23,927 bases of DNA from an uncultured Collinsella sp. (GTDB taxonomy: Bacteria; Actinomycetota; Coriobacteriia; Coriobacteriales; Coriobacteriaceae), in assembly GCA_900542555.1 (NCBI GenBank), contig UQNU01000033.1, positions 1-23,927 on the forward strand, read 5' to 3'. The stretch's first letter is position 1. Each line of letters begins with the position of its first letter. The translations under genes were made by a program, and so were the position numbers. Shown here one piece after another: positions 7,549-16,500 of the stretch. The notes beneath the pieces were generated by a model. The model was given only the letters and a program-made list of their open reading frames with translations, was not told the origin of the DNA and did not search any database.

Positions 7549-7577
7549 CTATTATCCCCGTCTTTCCCTAAATGCAA
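7549..7577 (-). promoter_or_regulatory. Promoter candidate for the TSCPD-lipoprotein unit
   Basis: The minus strand shows TTGCAT, a 17-base spacer, then TAATAG, with the -10 about 33 bases before the ATG. Both boxes are moderate matches to the housekeeping consensus with ideal spacing. Confidence 0.45.
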
Positions 7578-7580
7578 CGA

Positions 7581-7618
7581 GGCGCTTTGCCGGCAACACA
7601 CATTACCAGCAAAGCGCC
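7581..7618 (-). terminator. Hairpin after purB
   Basis: A perfect 10-bp inverted repeat (GGCGCTTTGC / GCAAAGCGCC) with an 18-base loop lies 27 bases after the purB stop. On the minus strand no T-run follows, so termination strength is uncertain. It marks the boundary between purB and the TSCPD unit. Confidence 0.5.
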
Positions 7619-7644
7619 CTAAAAAGCTAACGTTATGCCCGAAC

Positions 7645-8991
7645 CTACTCGAAGCTCAGCTGCTCCAGACGATCAAAGACTGTGTCGATACGAGTGAGGA
7701 AGTCCCATGGATCAAAGATCTCGTCGAGCTTCTCCTGGCTGACGGTGCAGCGCGGGTCGGCCTCGAGACGTTCCTTAAAGGTGGGGCCGGAGACACAATC
7801 CTGTACCTCGTGCCAGGTTGCCATGGCGTTCTCCTGCACAATGGCGTACGCGTCCTCGCGGGTGATGCCCGTGTCGACGAGGGCGAGCAGCACCTTGGAG
7901 GAGAAGATGAGGCCGCGGGTCTTATTGAGGTTGGCCATCATGCGGGCAGGGTACAGCTGCAGGCCGTCGATAACGCGAATGAGGCACTGGAACATGTGGT
8001 CGAGGGCGATGAAGCTGTCGGCCTGGGCGACGCGCTCGGCAGAGGAGTGCGAAATGTCACGCTCGTGCCACAGGGCGACGTTGTCGAAGGCAACCTGCGC
8101 GTTGGCCTTCACGACGCGCGACAGGCCGCAGACCTTCTCCATGGTGATGGGGTTGCGCTTGTGCGGCATGGCGGAGCTGCCCTTTTGACCCTTACGGAAC
8201 GGTTCCTCGGCCTCGAGTGTATCGGTCTTCTGCAGATTGCGAACCTCGGTAGCGATGCGCTCGCAGGTGGCCGCGGTGGTGGCGAGAACGCCGGCGAGGT
8301 AGGCGTGATGATCGCGGCTAATAACCTGCGTGGACAGCGGGTCGTGAACCAGGCCCAGGTGCTCGCAGACATATTCCTCGACAAACGGCTCGATAGAGCT
8401 GTAGGTGCCGACAGCGCCCGAGATGGCACCAAAGGCAACATTCTTGCGGGCGTCCTCAAGACGATCCAGATCGCGCTTGAGCTCCCAGGCCCAAGAGCCA
8501 AACTTCATGCCGAAGGTCATCGGCTCGGCGTGGATGCCATGAGTGCGGCCGGCACAGAGTGTGTTGCGCTCCTCAAAGGCGCGACGCTTGCAAATCTCGC
8601 CGAGCTTCTTGACGTCCTCGATGATCAGGTCGCAGGCCTGGGTGAGCTGGTAGCACAGGGCCGTGTCGCCCAGATCCGAGCTGGTCATGCCATAGTGAAC
8701 CCAGCGGCTGGGCTTGGGGTCGCCCTCGGGAACATCGGCATCGATGTATTCCTTCATGTTGGTCAGGAAGGCAATGACGTCGTGGCGCGTGACTTCCTCG
8801 ATCTCATCGACCTTCGCCTTCTCAAAGTTGGCATGGTCGCGGATCCACTGGGCCTCGTCTTTGGAAATACCGATCTTGCCGAGCTCCGCCTGGGCCTCGC
8901 AGGCCAGAACCTCGATCTCCTGCCAAATGGCGTACTTGTTCTCGAGGGAGAAGATGTGTCCCATCTCCGGGCGGGTATAGCGATCGATCAT
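7645..8991 (-). CDS. purB: Adenylosuccinate lyase
   Basis: The cytoplasmic enzyme splits SAICAR to AICAR plus fumarate and adenylosuccinate to AMP plus fumarate, acting in both de novo purine synthesis and the AMP branch. The 448-residue protein shows the fumarase/aspartase superfamily features: TSSDLGDT (103-110), GRTHGIHAEP (148-157) and the signature loop GSSAMPHKRNP (271-281). The start is the ATG at 8991, preceded by AAGGAG at good spacing. A longer frame to 9057 has no such site and contains the likely promoter. It is transcribed alone. Confidence 0.97.
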   Translation of the reverse strand: MIDRYTRPEMGHIFSLENKYAIWQEIEVLACEAQAELGKIGISKDEAQWIRDHANFEKAKVDEIEEVTRHDVIAFLTNMKEYIDADVPEGDPKPSRWVHYGMTSSDLGDTALCYQLTQACDLIIEDVKKLGEICKRRAFEERNTLCAGRTHGIHAEPMTFGMKFGSWAWELKRDLDRLEDARKNVAFGAISGAVGTYSSIEPFVEEYVCEHLGLVHDPLSTQVISRDHHAYLAGVLATTAATCERIATEVRNLQKTDTLEAEEPFRKGQKGSSAMPHKRNPITMEKVCGLSRVVKANAQVAFDNVALWHERDISHSSAERVAQADSFIALDHMFQCLIRVIDGLQLYPARMMANLNKTRGLIFSSKVLLALVDTGITREDAYAIVQENAMATWHEVQDCVSGPTFKERLEADPRCTVSQEKLDEIFDPWDFLTRIDTVFDRLEQLSFE

Positions 8992-9035
8992 AGCGGCTCC
9001 TTTTTGGTTATTGGCACGTTGGTCGTAACCCAACC

Positions 9036-9041
9036 ATTGTA
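9036..9041 (-). promoter_or_regulatory. -10 element candidate for purB
   Basis: The minus strand reads TACAAT about 45 bases before the purB ATG. No good -35 lies at 16-18 bases; TTGCAC occurs nearby but only ten bases upstream. No purine riboswitch was recognised in this leader. Confidence 0.3.
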
Positions 9042-9093
9042 CCGTGCGCAGGTGCAAGTATGGGCAGCAGGCATTAACCTAACATTTTGGAAT

Positions 9094-9145
9094 TGGAGCG
9101 AGCATGGGGACGTCCGCGCATTTGCTTCGCAAATACGCACCGGCT
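9094..9145 (-). repeat. Distal truncated copy of the tRNA-Gly 3' end plus hairpin element
   Basis: These 52 bases match 9225-9276 at 47 positions. The first 18 resemble the tRNA-Gly 3' end including encoded CCA (9094-9096), with changes that would break the acceptor and T stems. The rest is the start of the hairpin element: the near-perfect stem around GCTTCGC and the spacer ACCGGCT. After 9145 similarity to the other element stops, so this copy is truncated. The 80 bases from 9146 to 9224 hold nothing I recognise. Confidence 0.7.
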
Positions 9146-9224
9146 TCAGTGGCATACCGAGATCCGGGGAAGTGTGGGAGCAAAGCGGGCTGAATCTACC
9201 ATTCCCGAAATCTTCCTTGCTCCA

Positions 9225-9276
9225 TGGAGCGGGCAACGGGACATCCGCGTATTTGCTTCGCAAATACGCACCGGCT
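9225..9276 (-). repeat. Proximal copy of the tRNA-Gly 3' end plus element end
   Basis: Bases 9225-9242 are identical over 18 bases to 9417-9434, the authentic tRNA-Gly 3' end with CCA. Identity stops after GGGAC, the middle of the T-loop. The hairpin element begins at the next base. The block is repeated at 9094-9145, 131 bases away. Confidence 0.8.
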
Positions 9277-9346
9277 GCGGTCGCCTATCGGCGACCTTGC
9301 CTGCTCGCTATAAACGCTTCGCGTTTATTTAACGCTCGCACCCTGT
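9243..9346. repeat. Three-hairpin element inserted in a T-loop remnant (tRNA-Gly copy)
   Basis: Three perfect hairpins lie in order: 9247-9269 (10-bp stem, loop TTC), 9279-9296 (ggtcgcc/ggcgacc) and 9310-9328 (ataaacgc/gcgtttat, loop TTC). The first spacer is 9 bases and ends GGCTGC; the second begins TTGC. A T-arm-like sequence (CGGGTTCGAGTCCCGG, from 9347) follows. The arrangement parallels 383-472 beside tRNA-Lys, with different stem sequences that keep pairing. No protein is encoded. Confidence 0.65.
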
Positions 9347-9372
9347 CGGGTTCGAGTCCCGGCACTTTATTG

Positions 9373-9405
9373 AAAAAAGCACGGCACCGTAATGGTGCCG
9401 TGCTT
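9373..9405 (-). terminator. Terminator of tRNA-Gly
   Basis: The minus strand carries AGCACGGCACC / GGTGCCGTGCT with a 5-base loop followed by six T. It is a strong intrinsic terminator just after the tRNA. Confidence 0.92.
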
Positions 9406-9416
9406 GTGCTTCTAGC

Positions 9417-9491
9417 TGGAGCGGGCAACGGGACTCGAACCCGCGAGTGTCAGCTTGGGAAGCTGATGCCTTACCACTTGGCGATGCCCGC
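9417..9491 (-). tRNA. tRNA-Gly (anticodon CCC)
   Basis: The minus strand folds as a cloverleaf of 72 bases plus encoded CCA (9417-9419). The acceptor is GCGGGCA / TGCCCGC with discriminator T. The D-arm runs GCC...GGC. The anticodon stem TCAGC / GCTGA holds the loop TTCCCAA, giving anticodon CCC, which reads GGG. The T-arm is GCGGG-TTCGAGT-CCCGT. Promoter and terminator are both visible, so it is a single-gene unit. Confidence 0.95.
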
Positions 9492-9504
9492 ATATGTGGG
9501 GGAT

Positions 9505-9534
9505 AGTATAACGCGGTTGTCTTGTTCGATACAA
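9505..9534 (-). promoter_or_regulatory. Promoter of tRNA-Gly
   Basis: The minus strand reads TTGTAT, an 18-base spacer and TATACT, with the -10 about 14 bases before the tRNA 5' end. The -10 is a strong match. Confidence 0.6.
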
Positions 9535-9643
9535 GAGTGGCGATGCTTGTTTTAGCTGTGGAGATTCGTTTGAAAATCGCGTCAATTGTGGAGATGAGGA
9601 CCTTTGACTTCCTGTTCTCCCTATCTTCTACCTGCGCTTTTGC

Positions 9644-9672
9644 TTGATTGTTGTATTTGAGCTCAATTTATC
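9644..9672 (+). promoter_or_regulatory. Promoter candidate for the adhesin gene
   Basis: In the gap of about 250 bases between the tRNA-Gly promoter and the adhesin start, the plus strand has TTGATT, a 17-base spacer and TTTATC. It would give a leader of about 110 bases. The upstream part (9535-9643) is AT-richer than the genes and holds no gene I can support. No riboswitch was recognised. Confidence 0.3.
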
Positions 9673-9788
9673 AGGAATTGGGCAAGCTTTTGGTCAGGCT
9701 CCGGTACTTACCCGCATGAACCTCGGGGGTAGCCTCATCCTACGCGTCGCAGCCTCCCCATGCGGCGCACGAGGGATAAGGAGCAGCC

Positions 9789-12700
9789 ATGTCCAACGCA
9801 CCCACGCACTCTGTCCACAGCGCAATCGCAACAGGTCCGCTGCTCCTGCTCCTCTTCCTGCTTTTCAGCTGCCTGGCACCGGGAGCCGCATTTGCCGTCG
9901 ATGGCTACGACCAGCTCGGCTTCCGCACTATTAGCGATGATTGTGGGCCCTTCTTTATCGGCAAGTATGAAGCTCAAGACGCCTCGATTGCCTACTGCAT
10001 GAACCAGGAGCGCCCCGGCCCCACCAAGCCGGGCGGCCCATGGCTCAACTTTGATCAAGGCTGGGTTTGGCTCGACGACGAGTTCGCGGCAATCGTTTGT
10101 CACGGATATCCTACCGCCACGTCGTTTGGCGGCTACCATCTTTCACCCGATCGCGCCCGCGCCGCAACCCAGCTTGCCGTATGGATGCTCAACGGCACTA
10201 CCCATGTCGACGGTACCTACTCCTACACGACCGCTCAGGGCAAAACCAAGAGTGGGCACTTTACCGCTGACAATGAAGTCGTGGCGGCGGCGCGATGGCT
10301 CCACGACAGCGCAAAATCAGGAAGCATCAAAGCCGCACCGCACCGCGCGCGGCGCTATCTAGGAACCGTATCGGGCGGCAGCAGACGTCAAGACATGCTC
10401 TATGTACTGCCGGCGGTCTCTGTTTCCTTCCAAAAGCAGTCTGCAAACGCTGCCATTACCAGCGGAAACAATACTTATCAGTTTGACGGGGCAACATTCG
10501 ATATTTTTGAGAGCGGCAGCGGCGCGCGTGTTGGCACCATCCAGATGGACAGCAACGGTCGAGCGCAAGCAACACTCCTACCCAACACGGCATACTACCT
10601 GATTGAAACGAAGGCGCCGGCCGGCTATGTCCCCCGTCGTGATCGCATCGCCTTTACCACGGGGAATGACGGCGGGCGGGTCGCCATTGATGAACAGCCC
10701 GGCACCATCAACCTGCGTATCGTAAAACTCGATGCCGCGACGAATGCCGGCCCCCAGGTGGGATCTTCACTCGCAGGAGCAGAGTTCACGTGTGTGTCGC
10801 AATCAACCCCTGGATGGGCACAAATCCTCACGACCGACGAAAGCGGTCGGGCCACCCTCACCGATGTCCCCTTAGGAACCTTTACCATCTACGAATCAAA
10901 AGCCCCCGAGGGCTACCTGCCATCCAACGACAGCTGGACCTATACCGTTGGAGCCGACCAGCTCGGCGATTCAGGCGTGGTCGAGATCGAATCTCGCGTT
11001 TCCGATATCCCCATTGCGTTTAACCTTGAGATTTCCAAATTCAAGGATTACGGCAATAGCGACCAATCCGGCCTGGAGCAGCCGGCGGAAGGTGTTGTCT
11101 TTGAGGTTGTCAGCAACAGCTCTCAGCAGGTTGTTGGCACACTGACCACAAACGTCTATGGCTTTGCCTCCACCAAAGATCAGCCCGAAGCATGGTTCGG
11201 CGCAGGCAAGCGACCCGCCGGTGTCCATGGAGCCATCCCATACGACCGCGCCGGCTACACGGTTCGCGAGGTTCCGGAAACCGTCCCCGAGGGTTTTAAA
11301 CGTGCAGGGGAATGGACCGTCGAGGCCAATCAGATTTCCAACGGCGCCGAGCTTCAATATATCGTGGACAACCACGCTCTGTCGACGCATCTCCAGATTG
11401 TAAAACGCGATGCCCAAACAGGCGCTTCTGTTCCACTAGCCGGATTCACCTTCCAACTCCTCGACAGCAATCACGAATCTGTCTCACAAACTTGCTGGTA
11501 TCCAACACATAACGTAATGGACACCTTTACGACTGACGCGACCAGGACCGTCACACTGCCCGAATCGCTCGTGCCGGGCACCTATTATGTACGCGAAACC
11601 TCGGCCAAAGAGCCCTATCTTGTCGGCAAGGAGATCGAGGTAAACATACCCGCCGACATGAACCTAACGCCCGTTGCAATCGCCTCGTATTATGACCACG
11701 CCGCGACCGGAAACATCAGGATCGTTAAAACCGATGCCGTAGACGGCAGCAGCCTCGCGGGCGCCGTCTTTGAGATCCGTGCCTCGGGTGATATCGTGCG
11801 CCCCGACGGTAGCATTGCCGCGCTCGACGGTGAGACTGTCGCTACCGTCACGACAGATGAAACTGGAGAAGCACGCGCGGACGACCTCCCGCTGGGATCT
11901 GGCACCGCACGCTACGAGGTTGTCGAGACTCAAGCGCCGGCAGGCTTCTTACTCGATCGGACATCCCATATTGTCGACCTTACTTATGCCGACCAGAAAA
12001 CACCCGTTGTAGAAGCACGGCTTAACGTATCCGACGATTACACCAAGGTTGATATCTCCAAGGTCGATGCAAGCGGTGAGCAGGAAGTGGAAGGCGCACA
12101 GCTCACCTTATATGGTCCCGATAAAACCGAAATAGACTCCTGGACCTCATCCGACAAGCCGCACCGCGTCGAACATCTTGCACCTGGCACCTACTCGTTG
12201 CGAGAAATGATGTCTCCGCGGACCTATGACCTTGCCGAGGAGATAACGTTTGAAATAAAAGATACGGGAGAAGTCCAATCCGTCGCGATGAAGGATGCGC
12301 CCATCGAGATCAAGGGGCAGGTCGACAAGCGTCAGGAACTTGTCCAACCTATCGAAAAGGGCCTGTTGGCTAACGGCGATGGTAAAAACCGCGCCACGAC
12401 GCAAACCAATAGTGATGGGCTTTTCTCCTATACCATCGATGCTCGAAACGATTCCGCTACTTGGGTTGATGAGTTTACGATTACCGATGATCTTGAGTGC
12501 GCCAAAGACGGCACGGCGAGATTCATCTCAATCGAAACCCCCGTCGCCATCGGCGACCTCAACGGTCTGTGCAACGTGTGGTATCGCACGACGCCGTTGG
12601 ACTCGACAGACGTCGATGAACCGGCGAACGCGACACTTGACGATGGGCACGAAAATCCTTGGCTTGAGTCCGACGAAGTAAAAGAGAGCCTGGGTGAGGA

Positions 12701-13220
12701 CTGTCGCCTCGTCGATTACGACGGTTGGCACCTCTGGAAGGCGGATATCTCGACCACGGAATCCACCACACTCGAGGCGGAAGAGCTCGACCTTGCATCC
12801 AATACCGTCGTAACGGGCATTCGAATTGAATACGGTGCGGTAGCCGCCGACTTTACGACTCGAAGCGATGCGGATTCTTGGACCCGCGATGATCTCAAAG
12901 ATGAGCACGACGACCTTGACGATGCCAAAGCAATCCTTGGTGCAGACGCTCGGGGCGCAGTCGTGCACATGCAGGCAACATCGGCTTATACGCCCCAAAC
13001 CGCACTCACCAACAGCGCACGCGTCGATCTTTGTCGCAACGGCGGCGGCGATAAACTTGAGTCACATGACGAGGACTGTGTCATTCAACGCTGTACCCTA
13101 CCGCAGGACCTACCGGCAACAGGACCAGTTCCCATCGCCGCTTGCATCACCGCGCTCCTGACCTCGGGTGCCGCAGCCCTATGGTTCGCTCGCCTTAGGT
13201 CGATCCCAAAGAAGCGCTAG
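9789..13220 (+). CDS. Sortase-anchored thioester adhesin with six isopeptide-type CnaB/SpaA-like domains
   Basis: The 1143-residue protein has a signal peptide (cleavage probably after AFA, about 36). A thioester-type head follows, with C70 in AYCMNQ and Q128 in TQLAVW as the likely Cys-Gln cross-link. Six SpaA/CnaB-like modules come next, with Lys-Glu pairs suited to isopeptide bonds: K216-E273, K313-E369, K417-E494, K539-E603, K647-E713 and K758-E805. E-boxes such as IETKAPAGY and YESKAPEGY are clear in modules 1, 2 and 5 and degenerate in the others. A Cys-containing region of unknown fold (about 840-1100) leads to LPATG (1108-1112), a TM segment and a KKR tail. It would be covalently attached to peptidoglycan and could bind host surfaces through the thioester. 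AAGGAG supports the start. No sortase gene lies in the window. The ligand is unknown. Confidence 0.92.
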   Translation: MSNAPTHSVHSAIATGPLLLLLFLLFSCLAPGAAFAVDGYDQLGFRTISDDCGPFFIGKYEAQDASIAYCMNQERPGPTKPGGPWLNFDQGWVWLDDEFAAIVCHGYPTATSFGGYHLSPDRARAATQLAVWMLNGTTHVDGTYSYTTAQGKTKSGHFTADNEVVAAARWLHDSAKSGSIKAAPHRARRYLGTVSGGSRRQDMLYVLPAVSVSFQKQSANAAITSGNNTYQFDGATFDIFESGSGARVGTIQMDSNGRAQATLLPNTAYYLIETKAPAGYVPRRDRIAFTTGNDGGRVAIDEQPGTINLRIVKLDAATNAGPQVGSSLAGAEFTCVSQSTPGWAQILTTDESGRATLTDVPLGTFTIYESKAPEGYLPSNDSWTYTVGADQLGDSGVVEIESRVSDIPIAFNLEISKFKDYGNSDQSGLEQPAEGVVFEVVSNSSQQVVGTLTTNVYGFASTKDQPEAWFGAGKRPAGVHGAIPYDRAGYTVREVPETVPEGFKRAGEWTVEANQISNGAELQYIVDNHALSTHLQIVKRDAQTGASVPLAGFTFQLLDSNHESVSQTCWYPTHNVMDTFTTDATRTVTLPESLVPGTYYVRETSAKEPYLVGKEIEVNIPADMNLTPVAIASYYDHAATGNIRIVKTDAVDGSSLAGAVFEIRASGDIVRPDGSIAALDGETVATVTTDETGEARADDLPLGSGTARYEVVETQAPAGFLLDRTSHIVDLTYADQKTPVVEARLNVSDDYTKVDISKVDASGEQEVEGAQLTLYGPDKTEIDSWTSSDKPHRVEHLAPGTYSLREMMSPRTYDLAEEITFEIKDTGEVQSVAMKDAPIEIKGQVDKRQELVQPIEKGLLANGDGKNRATTQTNSDGLFSYTIDARNDSATWVDEFTITDDLECAKDGTARFISIETPVAIGDLNGLCNVWYRTTPLDSTDVDEPANATLDDGHENPWLESDEVKESLGEDCRLVDYDGWHLWKADISTTESTTLEAEELDLASNTVVTGIRIEYGAVAADFTTRSDADSWTRDDLKDEHDDLDDAKAILGADARGAVVHMQATSAYTPQTALTNSARVDLCRNGGGDKLESHDEDCVIQRCTLPQDLPATGPVPIAACITALLTSGAAALWFARLRSIPKKR

Positions 13221-13227
13221 CGCGATG

Positions 13228-13265
13228 AAAAAGCGGGCGAGCCAGTCCCCTGGCTCGCCCGCTTT
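13228..13265. terminator. Bidirectional terminator between convergent genes
   Basis: A perfect stem of about 15 bp (AGCGGGCGAGCCAG / CTGGCTCGCCCGCT) with a 4-base loop lies right after the adhesin stop. The minus strand continues with TTTTT and the plus strand with TTTC, so it can end both the adhesin transcript and the convergent minus-strand unit. Confidence 0.9.
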
Positions 13266-13286
13266 CAATCATTTAAATCGCCGTAT

Positions 13287-13505
13287 CTACTCTGCAGACG
13301 AAGATCCACCATCAACGATTGCTTGCTCGGACTCAGGAATCCCATCGGCACCCGTGCTCTGTTCTTGCTCCACCTCTTCGCTGATTGCGGAGGCGGGGGT
13401 CGAGCCCTTCGCACCCACGATGTAGGCGGCCCCAAATCCTAACGCAATGGCAATCAAGGTCAAAATCACGTAGACAGGCCAATGGCGCTTAATATACGAA
13501 AACAC
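13287..13505 (-). CDS. Small single-pass membrane protein
   Basis: The 72-residue protein begins with a short basic head (YIKRHW), one hydrophobic helix (about 9-31) and an acidic, Ser/Glu-rich tail predicted to be disordered. The GTG start is supported by AAGGAG five bases upstream. It lies 21 bases after the stop of the M28-like gene, so it is the second gene of that unit. I recognise no family. With one TM and an acidic tail, it could be an accessory of the large upstream membrane protein, but this is inference from position only. Confidence 0.72.
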   Translation of the reverse strand: MFSYIKRHWPVYVILTLIAIALGFGAAYIVGAKGSTPASAISEEVEQEQSTGADGIPESEQAIVDGGSSSAE

Positions 13506-13526
13506 GTTGACTCCTTAGAGCTCCGC

Positions 13527-16500
13527 CTACGAACGGCGGATAACCTCGGTAACGACCTCGGATACCGTGGCAATGTTCGTCGGGTTGACATTGTGGGGCA
13601 GGTCGTCCTCGGTACGAGCGCAAGCCAGACGCGTGCCGTCCACGCCGGCGATGGTGAGGGCTCGGCGGCTCGCCTCGAGCGCGGCATAGGCATCGGTCTT
13701 GGCATAGGGCATCTCGAGCGCGCCACAATCGACATGGAACGACTTGCAGACCTTGCTGACCAGGTTCATGATGCGGCGATCGCCCTTGAGCAGTTGTTGT
13801 TCGCCCTCGACCGTCACAACCGAAAGCCTACCGGCGCCGACGGATTCAAGATTGATAAAGAATACGCCGCGGAGCTTATCGCGATGCGAAGCCAAGAAGG
13901 CCTTCATACCGGCGCCATCACAATCCGAGGCGCCCGTTGCCACAAACCAGATATCGTGACCGAGCAGCTCATCATCGCCCATAGAGGCGACAGCCGAGAG
14001 CATATCTTCGGAAGAAGCGCCGTCGGAAGACGTAGCGCCGCCCTTCCAGCCATCGTTATCATCCTCGAAGTTATCCCACGAACCGATACCGCGACCGGAC
14101 TTCTTGGCATCGTAATCGTCTTCGACGCCCAGCCAGTCACTCATGCTGTCCTGCTCGTTTTTCTTTTTACGGCCGAACAGGCCACCCAGGCCGCGCTTAC
14201 GAGACTTGGGTGCCGCCGGGGCGGGAGCCGAAATGGTCTCAATCGGCTGCGCGGCCGACGCAACGGGCATAGGAGGCGCAACGGGTGCCGATGTGGGTTC
14301 GGGACCTTGGGCGGTAGCAAAGGGGTCGTTGACCTGGGCAGAGGGATCGGGAAGGTCGAACAGCGACGTGCGAGACGCAACGTTTGCCTGCTTCATAGAC
14401 GGCAGCGACGGATCGGGGACCGAAGCCAGCGGAGACGAGGAAGGTGCAGGCGACGGTGCCGACGCCGGATCGGGAACATTCATCTGCGGACGCGGCGATG
14501 CTTGGGAGGAAATCTGGGCCATAAGGGAATCGACCGTTTCGTCCTGGGTGGGAGCGACATTGGCAACCGTGGCACCGGAACCACTCGGGGTCGGCATGGT
14601 GAAAATCTGCGTGGAATAAGGCCTCGACTCATCCGTCTCGGGAGTCTCGGAAACCGCAGGCACTTCCTCCTGCTCGACCTCGGTCGAATCATCTTGCTCG
14701 GCTGCCGCGTATTGCTCTTCGTCAGAGTTGGCCTCGACGGGCTCGTCCTCGGCGGCATCTTGGATTTCGGCAGCATCAACAGGCTCGTCATCGTCTGCCG
14801 CGTCGCCCTGCTCATCGGAAACAGGAAGGGGCTCGGCAATCGCGGTGCCCTGTTTTTCAAACGTTATCGTGGAATCGAACTGCGCGGCATCAAACGACAT
14901 GGTGCTATCGACGTGCTGCTGAGCCTCGAAAGACGTCGTCGCTTCAACAACATCCGCGGACGCCGGTTGCTGGGACTCAAAGGACGTTGTAGCTTCGGCG
15001 GCTTCGACGGGCGCGGACTGCATAGCCTCGTTCTGCTCGAACTCTTGCGCCGCGAGCTCACGTGCCGCCTCGGCTGCCTGCTGCTGAGCGATAGCCTCCT
15101 GCTCGGCAGCCTCGCGTGCGGCAGCGCGCTTCTCCTCGAAATCGTCGACAAATTTCTTGCCCTTTGCAAACGCACCCTTAAAGAAGTTGGAAGCGCTGGC
15201 GCCAATCGACGAGAACGCGGATGCAATGTCGGCATGCGGCGTTGCCGCGGGAATCTCGGCCGAGAAATCAGTATCGCTCTCGTAAGACACGCGCCTCGGT
15301 TGTTCAACGTAATCGTCGTCAGACTCGTCCGCAACGTCTTGCGCCGGTGCGGCGGGAGCCAAAATGTCCAGTCCTGCCGCGGGATCGATCGCGGACACCG
15401 CCTCGGGCTCGGCAACGGCAGCGGTAACCGCGGCAGACTCATCATCCGCAGTGACAACGGGCGCAGGCTCGGGCTCAAACGTCGGCTCCTCGCCCTCCTC
15501 GTAATCGAGCGTGCAGGACTCGGGAAGCATTCCGAGCGCACGGATGGCATCCGAACCAAAGCGGATGTTGCCGGCGGCGTTGCGATAGAGCTTGGGCTCG
15601 GGCTCGACCGCGGCAGGTTCCTCCGCCGACTCGGCAGCGGGAACCTCGTCATTGAACTCTTCGGCCTGGACAGCCTGATTCTGATCCTCGGGCACGATAG
15701 CGCCGATCAGCGTCTCGTCGGCAGATGCACCCTCAAAGCCCTCGATCTGCTCGTCGAAAGCCTCACCCTGTTCGGGCTCGGTCTGAGCGTCGGGAGCAAT
15801 CGGCTGACCGAACTCGTCCTCGGCGTAGGTAGGCTCTTCGTACTCGATGGTGTTGCCGTAGTCGTTTTGCTGCTGGGCCGCGACATACTCCGCCGCTGCA
15901 CGCGCCATTTCCTCGGCACGACGCTTCTGCTCCCCAAAATAGGTATCGAACGGAACATCGTCGGGAAACTCGTTTTCGCCCTGGAAGGGAGCAACGTTGT
16001 CCATAACGCCGAGCATAGCGGCGACAGAAGACTTGTTGCACACCGCGCCGGACGTATAGGGAAGAATGTGGCGGTTAGAGATGATGTTTGCCGCGTTGGC
16101 AAGTGCAACGAGGGAAGCGAGGATCGCGACAATCCACAGCAGAACCTTGAGCGCGCCGGGGAGCGGCAGGATACGCAGGATGGCAACGGCAGCGGGGGCA
16201 ACCGTGGCAACGGGCAACAGCTTGGCGATGAGCGCACGATACGAAGCATAAGGCTCGCGGGCGAGCAGCTCGGCACGGGGAGAGTCGTAGTGTGCGACAA
16301 CGACCACCGGGCGGTTACGCGGGGACGCGAGCGGGCCCGAGGCCTTGTGGTAGGCGATGACATTTTGGCTCACGCCCGTCTTGCCCAGACGCGAAACCAC
16401 GGGGTGGCCCGTGCGCTCGAGCACGTAAAGAACGGCGCCGACAATAGCCAGCAAGGTGCCGACCAAGCCGATACCGCCGCCGATGCCCATCAGCAGGGCG

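Noticed and set aside
8992..9060. Purine riboswitch in front of purB
   Set aside because: The leader is only about 40-70 bases and shows neither the paired loops of the purine aptamer nor a switchable terminator.
7810..9555. A 581-codon open frame on the plus strand opposite purB and running through tRNA-Gly
   Set aside because: It is antisense to clear purB motifs, crosses tRNA-Gly and its terminator, and shows no recognisable domain.
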